Assembly (NCBI GenBank): GCA_050084515.1
Contig: CM114272.1
Location: 53,754,001 to 53,818,000 of the forward strand
Length of the DNA stretch: 64,000 nt
Direction of reading: 5' to 3'
DNA from: Blasia pusilla
Taxonomy: Eukaryota; Marchantiophyta; Marchantiopsida; Blasiales
The notes under the pieces were generated by a model. The model was given only the letters and a program-made list of their open reading frames with translations. It searched no databases and had not been told where the DNA came from. Positions 24,917 to 35,754 of this stretch are shown here, piece after piece. The translations under genes were made by a program, and so were the position numbers. Position 1 is the first letter of the stretch. Each line of letters begins with the position of its first letter.

Positions 24917-27531
24917 ACATAAGTAAGGTCCTCCAATATTATGGACATGACGTTCTCATTAAAAGCATATTTTCATCCATGCATCTAGATTCTTAAGGTT
25001 GGAGACACTAACATTAATGTTATTATACTTGTATGGATACGGATAAAAATAGCTCTCTTATGTTATTTATTGGTATCAAAATTTATAGTATTTCATAGAT
25101 GTTTGGCGGATATGTCCAATATCGTCAATCAATCATACTAAAAATTGAATGATTAACTAATCCATATCTTGATTACAATCCAAGCTAGCCCATAAGATTT
25201 CAATTATTCTCATGAATGAACCATGGAGATTTTAGGGTAATAATATTTTTCTACTAATAAGAAAATTACAAGATTATGCATAATTTAATAACAATTTTTC
25301 CTTGCAATTTTCACATTATAATATATTAAGAGTTGGAGTTCTACCATATCAATGATTTAGTGACTTGCCAAACTAATCAATTATATATTTTCCTCAAGTT
25401 GTTGGATAAGGATAGTGTTAGTGTTATTATATTGAGATCAAGGTTTCCAAAAAAATCTCATTTTTCCTACTTCAGATCATTTCACATATATACTATGATA
25501 ACTTGTATGTGCATATATTACTTTGCGATATCTTCATGGGTTTTTTTTTTCCTCTTCCCAATAGGCATATAAGATGAGAAATGGTTCTTAAGAACCGTTT
25601 TTTTTATGGTGAGCTTAGGCATCACTTCTCCTTCTAGGGTTTTATACAAGCCAATTAAGGTGTTAGAGTTGAGATTCCTTTATGACCAAGGGTGGAATCG
25701 GTGGATGTGGGTTCATAACATTATGTAGCATTGAGAGTGGATTTGGATATCTGAGTCAACTTTATCAAGAGATTTTTTCTACGGTCGTCATGTACATATA
25801 TACGTACGATCTTTCCATATGGTGAGAAGATCGATGTTATGTGTGGCAGGTATATGAATAAAAATATGTATGCGCACGACATATTATTAAACTTAAAATG
25901 TTTAGTTGATAGTTCCATCAATCTAGCAAGTTGCCATGATCATTAATATATATCTCAAGTAATTGCTCCAATTACTAATCTATCTCATTTCTCTAGATTT
26001 CTTCCATATACACTAATATCAATAATAGCCTTGCTCTCATAAAATATAATAACCAACCAAAATGACTTAAAATTCCAAACTTGATGGCATATTTGAATAC
26101 ACTATTTAATATTCTCATGAAATGCACAAATTAAAATCCTTTTCTTGTCTTCCTTGAGTGTCCTTTCCTAACTACTCCTTTTAAAAACTTTCATTGACCA
26201 ATGATCCTCTCCTTGATTTGGAAAACTATCCATCTTACCTTTTGGTTTGGGGGGGAAAATACCAAACCCCTTTGTCTTATTTTGAGAGAAAAATCTCCCT
26301 CCATTCTTTGAATGGGGAAAAAAATTCCCCATCTCATTCAAAAAATTGAAAACCATCCCTCTTTCTCTTAACAAACTCATATGCTTCTTGTGCTATAAAA
26401 AAAAAATTTGTTAGATTATCCATGCTATATAAAAAAATATTGTACCAATTTTTTTGATTTATTTTTTAAAAATCAATGAGAAAACTATAGCTATAATTAT
26501 TAAGGATAAAAAATAACTTAACTAATTTTATTAATAAAGAAAAATATTCATAGTGTCCATAGAGTATTTTTCATTCCTTAACCTATAATTAATATGCTAA
26601 TAATAATATACATGAAGCTCGATAGACTTTGGTAGTTATAGATAGTATATCAATGTCTCATCGCCTATGATATCTATGGATTGGATGATGCAAGAGATTA
26701 CAATACATCTGGATATAACCTAGTGAAGAGATTTGTGAATACCACATAACTCGTATTTGAACAACCTACCTTATTAGAGTGTGAGTAAACGTCAACTCAT
26801 GTGCTACCATCCTTACTTGATTTTTTAACGTAATTGAGAGGTTAATTACGTAACCATATTTTTTTCGTTCCATCCTAACCATGACTTATCTAGCACTTTA
26901 AAGATCTGATGCACCTCAAAGGAGACATGACTTGCTTCATGATGGAGTGTATGTTTTTATGGGAGAAAAGTAATGTTTGCAAACAAACATGTGAGAAGAT
27001 GGATGTGCACCCTATGGTGTGGTTAGAGAAGAAGCTTGAAGTAAACATCGTGTATCAAGGGTAATCACTCAAGATGAGAAACAAGTTTTGCAAGTAAGAC
27101 TTTTTTTAATGATGATGTCGTGTGTTGGGGGAAAGGTGTAAAGATCCAAAACCTAAATTTCATGGTCGATAAGTTCTCTCAAGTTTCATGAGATATATTG
27201 TGATAGCGTGTGATCAAAGGAAAGAACAAGTAAAAGCATGATATTAAAGACATAGTAACATATATACTCAAGGCCTCTATTACTTGTGTACAAATAAAAG
27301 TCGAGTCTAAATAATGCAAAGTAAGAAAGGGTTTAGGTAATAAAAAGTGAAGTCTTATGAAAACCAATAACATGAATACCATTTAAAACTAAAGCAAGTT
27401 TTTTTACATGGTTTCCAACGTTATGCGTTTAATGGATCCTAATAAGGATGAAAATTATGGAACAATATTTATGCACATGGCATCTCCCTACGACGGTCAG
27501 GCAAAGGTATGATTAACGATATCAAGGGGGG
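24917..27531. other. AT-rich intergenic DNA
   Basis: No gene recognised. Apart from the retrotransposon-end remnant at 25770-25880, I see only AT-rich sequence with homopolymer runs. Confidence 0.5.
25770..25880 (+). mobile_element. Degenerate 3' end of the methyltransferase retrotransposon family
   Basis: GTACATATATACGTACGATCT, GAAGATCGATGTTATGTGTGG and the final TATGTATGCGCACGACA align in order with the 3' terminal 138 bp of the large element. Upstream sequence is not recognisable as the element's coding region, so this is an older, truncated remnant. Confidence 0.6.
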
Positions 27532-28011
27532 TGTCACATCTGAGTAGCCGATAGGCCGAGATCTATCGTGGATAGGGCGTAGGAGCTAGCGGACTATCTT
27601 GAGTGTAACTTTGTCCCACGGTGTCGGATGAGGTTGAGGATAGGTCCATTGTGTGAGGAACGTCGTTTCTAACAACTTTCATGTTGAGGTCTTTTACAGC
27701 CGGATGACTTGTTGACCAGGTCACCCGCCCCTGGTAACCTGTACGCGTAGGTTACCAAGGGGAGGGCTATTTTTAGGGGAAGAGCCTTTTGGCTCTTCCC
27801 AACCCTATATAAGAGAGGAAGATGGCTTTCTTAAGCCATCTTTCTCATGTTGGGCCGTTGGAGCACCTCCCTTGTATGTGTGTGAGATAGGACTTGGGTG
27901 ATAGTGTCCGCATTCCTTGATAGCACAGGGTGGACGAGGCTCGATATGCCGATGTAGATTGAGGAGTGGAGTTTTAGGCCGGGTGTGCCGTTTTTACTTC
28001 TCTTTATTTTT
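27532..28011 (+). promoter_or_regulatory. 480-bp 5' end of the element with TATA box and three hairpins
   Basis: Begins TGTCACATCTGAG. Stem-loops: GGTAACCT at 27733-27740 with AGGTTACC at 27749-27756; GGGAAGAGCC at 27777-27786 with GGCTCTTCCC at 27791-27800 around TTTT; GATGGCTT at 27821-27828 with AAGCCATC at 27833-27840 around TCTT. The TATA box CTATATAAG at 27805-27813 sits between the last two. All three stems recur at 24437-24916 (perfectly) and 62999-63476 (with a few changes), so transcription probably starts close to 27840. Confidence 0.75.
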
Positions 28012-28365
28012 ACATGAGAAAGATGTCAAGGGGCTGGTGGGAATTCGTTTTTTGCAGGTAGACAAGCGAGTTGCCTTGGTCGGGAGCCCTTGGAGACGCG
28101 TGTGTTGCGGGTGTTTGTCATTTTTATGTTTGGAAGACCGTGGGAGGAAGCGCTGTCCATTTTTATCAGATTTTGCTGGTACGGATTGACGCGGGACAGC
28201 AGACGAGTGTAGTGTGCGGTGGAGCGTCGGGTGTACACGAGTGAGGGTGTCGAGAGCGAGAAGAAAAGAGAGTTAGGGCTTGCAGTCGCCGGGGGCGTTG
28301 ACGGGCGTTTAGGTCGGTGGACGCGCGGCGACGGGAGCTGACGGACGGCGGACGGCGACGGCGCG

Positions 28366-28495
28366 CCCCCCCCCCCCCCCATTTATTGCTCCCTCCCCAA
28401 AAGTTGGGGAGGCCCATAGGGGTGCGGGCCAGCCCCCCGCATTTAGGGCCCAAGGGGCCCGCATAGGGCCGCGGGCCAAGTTCCCCCCCCCCCCC
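28366..28495. repeat. Two C-runs bracketing palindromic GC-rich sequence
   Basis: C15 at 28366-28380 and C13 at 28483-28495. Between them is a perfect hairpin, CCTCCCCAA at 28392-28400 with TTGGGGAGG at 28404-28412, and GGGCCC/GGGGCCC palindromes. The opposite strand has the G-runs needed for a quadruplex. Confidence 0.85.
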
Positions 28496-29042
28496 TCCAA
28501 CGTGGTAGGAGTGGATGTGGTGCAGTTGTAGCGGCGAACGTGGTAGGACGGACGAGATTGGTCCGGCGAACGCGGTTGCGCATGGGCAACGTGATGGCAA
28601 GGAGGATATCGACGTGGTGAGTGACCGACATAGTTGGACAGCGAGCATGACATGATGTTTTGGGGCGCGACAGGGTGTTGCGAGAGTTGACGATGGATGG
28701 GCAGTGCGCATGATGCCGACGGGTTGTCCGGATCTGTTGACGGGAGGATCGACGTGTTGGTCGAGGAGAGTGTTGTGTTGCGGAGATGGTCATATCATGT
28801 GGAAGAGTGCATGTTGACAGTGCAGCAGGTTGGAGGGCGTGATCAGGTTACCCATTCGAGTCCCTTTTCCCACACTTGTCGTGTGTGATTGAGAGTGTTG
28901 GGTATCAGGTAGTTGCTGGTGCTAGGTGGGTGCAATGATGGTGACGAGTGTAGATTCTTTTAATGTGTAGCATGTTGGTGGATATACGGCGGTTGCCGAG
29001 TAGGGGTCACGTGTATGACCCGAGAGAGTGTCGCCAGGTTAG

Positions 29043-29207
29043 GTGAGTCAGTTGGGAGGCTCATGGTGAGCCCGAGTGTTGAGCGTGCGTGAGGCCGGGT
29101 ATGTCATCACGGGATTGATGTTAGCATAGGTGAGCTAGTGAGGCATGTGGGAGACTCTCGGTGAGTCTGAGTGCTTGAGCGGGTGAGACAGGGTTTGTCA
29201 TCACGGC
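29043..29207 (+). repeat. Two diverged ~85-bp tandem copies in the leader
   Basis: GTGAGTCAGTTGGGAGGC... to GTCATCACGG and GTGAGCTAGTGAGGCATG... to GTCATCACGG share the order (G)GTGAG(C/T)C(C/T)GAGTG, TGAGCG and GTCATCACGG. The leader has therefore grown by local duplication. Confidence 0.5.
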
Positions 29208-29256
29208 GTTCTTCTAGGGTTCGAAAGAACGGGGTAGTGCAAGCAGTAGTAGTGGT

Positions 29257-30125
29257 GTGACACGGAGTGGAGTGAGATACCAAGGGGTTACCAGTGAGGA
29301 GCTACCTCGACATCCATCCGTGGCTAGATTGTCATCACTCGACACTAGGTCTGGTGACAAGATCACAGACAGAGACAATACTACTTGGCAGGAGATGGAC
29401 GACATGGGCCATTGGGGCATGCGTCGTTTCTCGGGTGCAGTGGGCACCATCGATTTAGATGATTTTATCCAGGAGTTCGACACATGGTGCGACTTCCAGG
29501 AGATACGGACCCCGACACGGTTCAACCCTTTCATGGCATGGAAGGGGTTGTTCCAGCACTTGGAGGGTCCTCCAATGGATGACTACATGGAGTTTTGATC
29601 ACTATATTCAGTAGAGATCGATGCTTGGAGGATGTATTGGGCTCCAGGGTATGTGGTCGCGAGGCATATGATGGGATTGTGAGAGGAGAGAGACCCACAC
29701 CATCAGCCCGGAGACTAGATGGAGAGGAGGGCAGTTAGACAGGCGATGTGGCAAAGACCTCTGGTGGTAGAGGGCCACCCAGCTTAAGCCCCACAATGGA
29801 GTTCTTCCGAAAATTGGGAAAGAGCTACCAGGGCGTACGAACCGATAAGTTGAAGAGTCTACGGGATTTTCAGCGACGATCGGGTGAGAGTCTGAGAGAG
29901 GCATTCACACGCATGAGGAGGCTGATCATTGCTACGTTTGGAGTGACTGAGGCGCGGTCGATCCAAAGATTGGTCTGAGGTTATGGACCGAGAACTACGG
30001 AGGAGAGTCCGAGATGCGGTGTTGACTCACACAGCGAAGCCCACGTTGAAGGTGGTCTTTGTGTTGTCTGAGCGTATTGAGCTCAACATGAGTGAGGAGC
30101 AGGTAGTGACCGCTGGATTTTCTTG
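29257..30125 (+). pseudogene. gag (capsid) region, frame broken
   Basis: The first stretch (29257-29598) includes DLDDFIQEFDTWCDFQEIR and FNPFMAWKGLFQHLEGPP, typical of plant Ty3 gag N-terminal helices. After a TGA where CGA would fit, the frame continues decayed, then FFRKLGKSYQGVRTDKL and LREAFTRMRRLI (29785-29978) in another frame give the later capsid part. No initiation codon can be fixed with confidence; the first in-frame codon I can use at 29257 is GTG. Gag would assemble the particle in which reverse transcription takes place. Confidence 0.7.
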
Positions 30126-30650
30126 AGAGTCGATGGGTCCACGAGCGACGGTGACCCCACAGGTGCCACAACGAGCACCAGTACCACGGAGCGGGCCAGT
30201 GTGCCTAGAGAGCAGGGCGGGTACCGTGAGCCTATGAGGCAACGACCCGTACCTACATATGTTGCCCACCAGGGACCGATGTGGTCTTGTTGGACGTGTG
30301 GAGGGGCCCATAGGCAGAGAGACTGCCCACAGCATGGGAGAGGACCACCAGCGCCTCCGATTGCTCATAAGCCATAGAGGATGGCCCCACCATAGCACCA
30401 GTGTGACCATTGCCACAGATATGGTCACACTAGGGATAGATGTTTTGACCTTTGCCGAGGGGCACGTCTAGAGGTAGGCCGAGGGTCTGGGGCCGGTCGT
30501 CTTGGAGGAGGTCGGGGAGTTCTTCCTGGACGTGGTGGTAGAGGACCACCACCACCAGGAGGAGATGGAGCAGAACACGAGCGGCACTTCTCTCACGCAT
30601 CAATCAGTTGGAGCAGAGGATTGCTGCCATGATGATGATGCAGCTTAGGG
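30126..30650 (+). pseudogene. gag nucleocapsid with two zinc knuckles, two TAG stops
   Basis: CWTCGGAHRQRDC at about 30288-30326 is a knuckle with one residue fewer than usual before His. CDHCHRYGHTRDRC at about 30402-30443 is a standard CX2CX4HX4C knuckle. Between them, in the same frame, TAG codons at 30375-30377 and 30393-30395 occupy places where CAG would keep the frame open. An Arg/Gly/Pro-rich tail (GGGRGVLPGRGGRGPPPPGG) follows, as in many nucleic-acid-binding gag C-termini. Confidence 0.75.
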
Positions 30651-30704
30651 AAGGCATGGAGCTGCGAGCAGCTAGTGTGACTCCAACTTCTACCTCTTGA
30701 TTCA

Positions 30705-31557
30705 TTGTAGCTAGAGAATACAATCACAATTGAATCTCATCACAAATATATGGCCCAAAAATGATAACATAATTTGACAACCATATATCCATAACAAAGA
30801 CTTCATAGAGTAAAACGAGCATAAATACTCAAGCCAAGTGTCAACAATGGAGAACAAAAAGAAAACTTAATTAAGTGATATTATATGTATTTTTTACCAA
30901 ATGCAAATATTTGTAATTGAAATTATCCATGAAGAATATTTGAATCATTAATGAACACTTTGGAACCATTTGGAATACATTTATTTGAAATAAAAGGAAA
31001 TTTTTTTTTTGGGAAGTTATGATGATAATAATTAAATAATTTTGAGAATGGAATAGTTGTTTACAAAATTTATTATGTGGGTATGTGAACGTTGGTGCTT
31101 AGAGCCCTCACTTTTACACTGGCTTTGACTATATATAGTCCATATAAATATACCCGCAATAAATGGTAAGGAGTCAATTTTTAGTATCACGTCACCAAAG
31201 TGGTTAACATGTTACTAGTAAGTTTTTGCCGTGCGATGCACCGTGTGAGATGATTGGGAATGAAAAGACTCACATATGGAGGATGATAATATGAAATTAG
31301 TGGACACATGTTGAATATAGTTTAATCTTAAAAAGGATGAAAAAAAAGAAGAAGATAGAATTTTTTTATAATACATCTAACTTGGCTCAAGAAAAAATTA
31401 ATATATTTTATTTTATTAATTTTTGGAAAAATAATTTATCCCTTTTCCAATCCCCATCCTTCAATAAGCAAAAGAAAATCATTTATTTTGATGATTTTTT
31501 TCCCAAAAGAGGGATTAAAATTTTCTCTAAATCTAACTTGAAAATTAAAATAATATA
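30705..31557. mobile_element. AT-rich insertion nested in the retrotransposon
   Basis: The GC-balanced coding sequence of gag stops near 30705 and resumes as ATGTCTTTCC at about 31566, with an AT-rich block between that resembles neither. Its right part, 31208-31557, has Helitron-like ends on the minus strand: TCTATATTATTTTAATT at 31557 and a hairpin (GGTGC..GCAC) followed by AACTTACTAG at 31208. The base before the start is T rather than the expected A. The left 500 bp are unexplained, so two insertions are possible. Confidence 0.55.
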
Positions 31558-31565
31558 GAAACAAT

Positions 31566-32900
31566 ATGTCTTTCCATACTGGTGAGGATCTCGCCAGTAT
31601 GGGATTTATGTGTAGTGCAGCCCAGGTTGAGGCAGCTGCAGTGGTGACTCGGGGTGCTGCGAGAGGCACCGAGCCATCGAGAGTTGGAGTTGAGATTGAC
31701 CCACCATAGGGGACCGATGGGCGGCAGGCCAGGGTTCCACAGTCATTCACATTGTCGGAGGCACTACACACACCATCGATGGTGCCTCAACGACCGGCGG
31801 TGCCTACAGTTCAAGCACCTACGTCGATGTCACGAGGAGTTGGAGTGACAACTCCTATGCCGGCTCGAGTGGAGTCAGTGTGGACCATAGTGTTGGAGGT
31901 GGCCAGGAGAGTGAGTCAGACTCCACTATTTTCCGCCATAGAGTTGGCGACGTTGGGAGTTGGACCAGCTGAGGTGTTCCGGTTGGCGCCACGTTGTGTG
32001 AGCGTGGAGAGATGGCGCTTCTTGTTCGAGAGGTAGTTGAGGAGGTGGTGGACTTGCCCGAGAGTCTTTGCCGGGACATTCCCACGAGTCATGACATGCG
32101 GCGCGGGCGGTTGGTAGATATGCCACTCGACCGACCATAGAGCGGCGTGGTGACACTGGAGTAGTGTTCTTTGGATAACCCGAGTTGGAGTATTTCGCTT
32201 GGTTAGTCCGGCGGGGACAAGATATACCACCAGCGGCGCTTCCTACTTGATTCAGGCGCAACCCTTGATGTTAGGGAAGGCGGCGTGTTTAGCGTTGGGA
32301 TTCTGAAGCCCGACATTGAGCTCGTCCCTTCAAGATCTGAGACCTCGATTGGGCGTATCACCCACTCGATATATGACTCGACAGAGATTGTTGTCGAGTC
32401 CGCCGAGCATCGCGCGAGATAGTGCTATAGTGCGCTGCGTCGCAATTACGACACCGGCTGAGTCGTAGGATGTGTTGGTGGGGAGTACAATGTTATATCC
32501 CCTAGGATTCATCCTTGACTTCTGGGAGGAGACCGTTGCTTATCGGCCAGGATGGCCGTCAAGTGACGGCCGGATGAGTCAGTTACCTGTGCAGTTTGCG
32601 GGACGAGGTGGTCGATCATGAGGCGAGTCTGTGATCACGTTGGCAGCTTTCACAGGTAGTGTTAGCTGGCCAGGAGAGTTGTTGGAGGGGAACGCACATG
32701 CGGAGGATGTCCGAGTAGCGGATAGTCCCACGGAGAGACATGCCATGGCGGGTGTCTCTTCCCATGTTGGCAAGGCCTCTTCACCATTATGGGGTACGAC
32801 TCGAGAGCTACAGAGGAGTGTTGACGACCTCGTGAGGCAGGCGTGGAGTCATGTTTTTATCCTAGAGCAGCAAGAGTCACGTGGCGATTGAGCTCTTGGA
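31566..32900 (+). pseudogene. Gag-pol linker and aspartic-protease-like region
   Basis: An open frame from 31566 (MSFHTGEDLASMGFM) to 32036 is interrupted by TAG at 31707-31709 and 32034-32036 and matches no domain I can name; Ser, Thr and Pro are frequent. At 32240-32260 RRFLLDSGA carries the DSGA (codons 32249-32260) of a retroviral-type aspartic protease; the remainder of the protease is hard to follow because of stops. A further open stretch, 32631-32891, leads in frame into the methyltransferase after a TGA. Confidence 0.55.
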
Positions 32901-32939
32901 GTGGAGACGTTGACCCCACTAGATACCACACCTATTGTG

Positions 32940-33915
32940 TGGCAGTGCCCAGAGGAGGGTGTTAGGGTGTTAGATCTCTTCGGAGGGATTAGCACCGGAT
33001 TGGCTGCACTATTGCAGGCGGGCATATGAGTGCATCAGTACCTTTATGTGGAGAGAGATGAGACCGTGCGGCGAGTATCATTACGTCACGTGGCGAGATT
33101 GGTCCAGAGGTATCCTGAGTTGTTGCGGGTATCTGCAGTACGGGGATATCAGAATACGCTACCCGCCGACATCTTTTTGGTGAGGGCGCATGATCTGGAT
33201 AGAGTTAGCACCATTCATTTGGTGATTGCTGGATGGCCATGTCAGGGTCATTCATCAACTGGCCGAGGATTTGGATTGCAGGATATGAGGTCAGGGATGT
33301 TTTGGGAGATGTTGCGAGTATTACGACACTTGCAAGAGAGTCAGATATGTTCTCCAGCGTATATTTTGGAGAACGTGCCGTTGTTGGGAGACACTTGTGC
33401 ACATGTGATGACGAGTGTACATCATGTGAGGTCTTGGTTGGGACCTGCTTTGTTGTTAGATGCAGCGAGAGTTGGGTCACGTGCCCATCGTCCACGACTG
33501 TGGTGGACGAACCTGATACCATCAGAGGTATTGAGTCGAGCATACAATGGAGTCCAGAGAGCACCACATCTCACAGTGGATGCTATTTTGGGCTCAGGGC
33601 GTCGATCTTAGGTGGTGACACGGGATGATAGACCACCGTTGGCCATGGCCAATAGGGTGGGGGAGTTGAGGGTCACCTTACCTACGTTGGTGAGCTTCCC
33701 AGCATCCCATGCCTTTCGTCAGGGAGGGCGAGGCATGATTTGGGATGAGGTGACCGGAGCACTGGAGGAGCCTACAGTAGATGAGCGCAAGCGCGCCATG
33801 GGGTTCACTACCGGTACTACGGCGGTGCCAGGGATGACTGAGGCATCCGGAGGCAGTGTTAGGGCGGCGATGGACCTCAAGCGTCTCACATGGATAGTTA
33901 GCCTAGGTATGGCGG
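32940..33915 (+). pseudogene. C5-cytosine DNA methyltransferase domain inside pol
   Basis: Motifs occur in canonical, unpermuted order. Motif I: VLDLFGGISTGLAALLQAG from 32967 (AdoMet binding). Motif II: YLYVERDE at about 33040. Motif IV: IAGWPCQGHSSTGRG with the catalytic Cys codon at 33240-33242. Motif VI: YILENVP at about 33360-33380. Motif VIII-like: SRAHRPRLWWTN at about 33477-33510. Motif IX/X-like: RKRAMGFTTGTTAVPGM and AAMDLKRL at about 33790-33890. The enzyme would transfer a methyl group to C5 of cytosine. It lies between protease and RT in the same strand and frame run as pol, so it belongs to the element. Stops TGA (33027-33029) and TAG (33609-33611) break this copy. HRxR..W-N and GWPCQ recall DNMT3/DRM-type enzymes, but subfamily needs a tree. 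Confidence 0.88.
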
Positions 33916-34202
33916 CGAGACGGATCGAGTGTCATCCATGCCGTCACGTCCACGTCCAAGTTGGACCATTGCCTATAGGGTGTCAGACAGGCATTGGTGG
34001 GGCGAGACGAGAGAGAGATAGGCACCCATGGACTTCCGGGGCGTCGTTCGGCGAGAGAAGAAGGCGGCTAGAGTAGCACATGTTCATTTTTTGGATGTGG
34101 AGCATGGTGTAGAGTCAGAGTGGAATGGTTGTTGCGGAGGTGGCTAGGGTTGCTACATAGCAACCAAAGTCGGAGGTTGAGTCCTCTCCGAGTGAGGTCA
34201 CG

Positions 34203-34920
34203 ATGGAGACTTGGGAGTCTGTGATAGGTCTCAAGTTGATAGGAGGAGAGCGATGGCGAGTTCATAGGTTTCTGAGAGGGCATGTCAGTTGTTTTGCCTT
34301 CAATATGAGAGACTTGGGCACGCTGAAGGGTCCCGGGATACGGATTGAGTTGGCTAATGATACGCCAATCTTTCGTGAATCCTACAAGTATTATGATATG
34401 GAGCGAGCCTTGATTCAGAGCAGGAGTCAGGACTTGTTGGAGGCAGGACTTGTGGAGTTATCATATGGGGAGTATGCATCTACCACAGTCATGTTGGCAA
34501 GAAGGATATGTATGGCAATTGGACGGATAGGCGGATGTGTGGAGATTACCGTCCTATCAACCGACAGACGAGGTCAGATCGATACGCCATGCCTACTCCT
34601 GAGGAGATCTTTGATGCGGTAGGGCATGTAAAGATCTTCAGTACTTTAGATCTCCGTGCTGGCTATCATCAACTTTCTATCAGGTTGGAGGACATGGAGA
34701 AGACAACATTCTAGGGGATAGATCGGTTCGAGAGAGATTGCTTGTATCAGTGGCGGTTCTTACCATTTGGGTTGAAGAACGCGCTTGCAGAGTTTCAGAG
34801 AGTGATGGATAGGATTCTGGCTGGCTTGGATTTTGTACGATGTTACATAGATGATATTCTTATCTTCAGTTCCACGGTTGAGGAGCATGAGCAACACTTG
34901 GAGGAAGTGTTTTGGCGATT
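34203..34920 (+). pseudogene. Reverse transcriptase, truncated
   Basis: Typical Ty3 RT blocks: GPGIRIELANDTPIFRES, CGDYRPINRQT, KIFSTLDLRAGYHQLSI (first catalytic Asp), FLPFGLKNALAEFQRVMD, and YIDD at 34844-34855 (catalytic pair). A one-base deletion near 34505 shifts the frame before CGDYRPIN, and TAG at 34712-34714 replaces a probable CAG. After EEHEQHLEEVFWRL the sequence jumps to WGDDQERAFQDLK, so roughly 90 residues of the RT thumb and connection are missing. Confidence 0.9.
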
Positions 34921-35740
34921 GTGGGGCGATGATCAGGAGCGAGCATTTCAGGATCTCAAGGACAGGTTGACGTCCTCACCCATTTTACAAAGACCGGTTA
35001 GGGGTCGCCCATTCCAGTTACATACGGATTGGAGCATGTTGGGTCTAGGAGCAGTGCTTACTCAGAGGGATGACGAGGAGAGGGAGTTCGTTGTGGCTTA
35101 CGCGAGCTGATCGAACAACATTGCAGAGGCAAAAATCGGCTCCCTACGAGGGAGAGTGCTTGGCTGCGTGTGTGGGCCGTGGCACATTTTAGGTGCTATT
35201 TATTCGGAAACCCTTTCACACTTATCACTGATAATCAGCCGTTGAGGTGGTTGATGGAGTCCGACAAGCTTACGGGCAAGCTTGCCAGGTGGGCTCTATT
35301 ACTAAAGGAGTATGAGTTTGAGGTGGTTCATAGGCCAGGTTGGCTGAACCAGGATGCGAATGGGTTGAGTCGTAACCCATGTCCGAGTCAGAGAGACGAC
35401 AAAGGAGCTCGATGGCACGGAGAGAGTGATGAGGAGATGGTGCCCGGTTGGCATGCATCTGCCTATCTTTGTTGGTTGACTATGGCAGGTCAGCCACAAG
35501 TGATGACTCCAGTGGTGGGGTTGGATGATGAGTCTTTGGATCCGGAGGTTAGTGAGGAGGCGATAGGTGGTCGTGATATCCATGACGACGTGGAGGTTGT
35601 GGAGTTCTTGCGCACTGGCGTCATTGCGAGTACAGTGAGTGCTAGGGAGCGGGATCGGATCCTACAGAGAGCCAAGAGGTTCAAGTGGGAGTGGACTCAC
35701 ATTTTGCGGGTATGGGGAAGATGGTAGGATACGAGTGGTA
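34921..35740 (+). pseudogene. RNase H domain and linker
   Basis: PFQLHTDWSMLGLGAVLTQ begins the RNase H fold (first Asp in HTDWS), and LITDNQPLRWLM and LLLKEYEFEVVHRPGWLNQD end it. TGA at 35108-35110 stands in SYAS(R)SNN where CGA would fit, and a small indel near 35150 shifts the frame. The acidic linker that follows (SLDPEVSEEAIGG, ARERDRILQRAKRFKWEW) leads to integrase. RNase H removes the RNA template during reverse transcription. Confidence 0.85.
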
Positions 35741-35754
35741 CCTCATCCTTCCTA

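Larger units (their letters stand above)
28012..29256 (+). other. GC-rich 5' leader of the element
   Basis: Untranslated leader before gag. It begins ACATGAGAAAGATG and resembles 63477-63720 for about 200 bp, including TTGCAGGTAG(A/G)CAAGC and GAAGCGCTGT(C/T)CAT. TGGTGGGAATTCG near 28040 could be a tRNA primer site because it begins TGG, but I did not identify the tRNA. Long open frames on the minus strand at 28026-28793 are rich in Pro, Arg and Gly and are composition effects. Confidence 0.55.

Noticed and set aside
28026-28793. Long Pro/Arg/Gly-rich open frames on the minus strand
   Set aside because: They are read-through of C-runs in the retrotransposon leader and differ in every frame.
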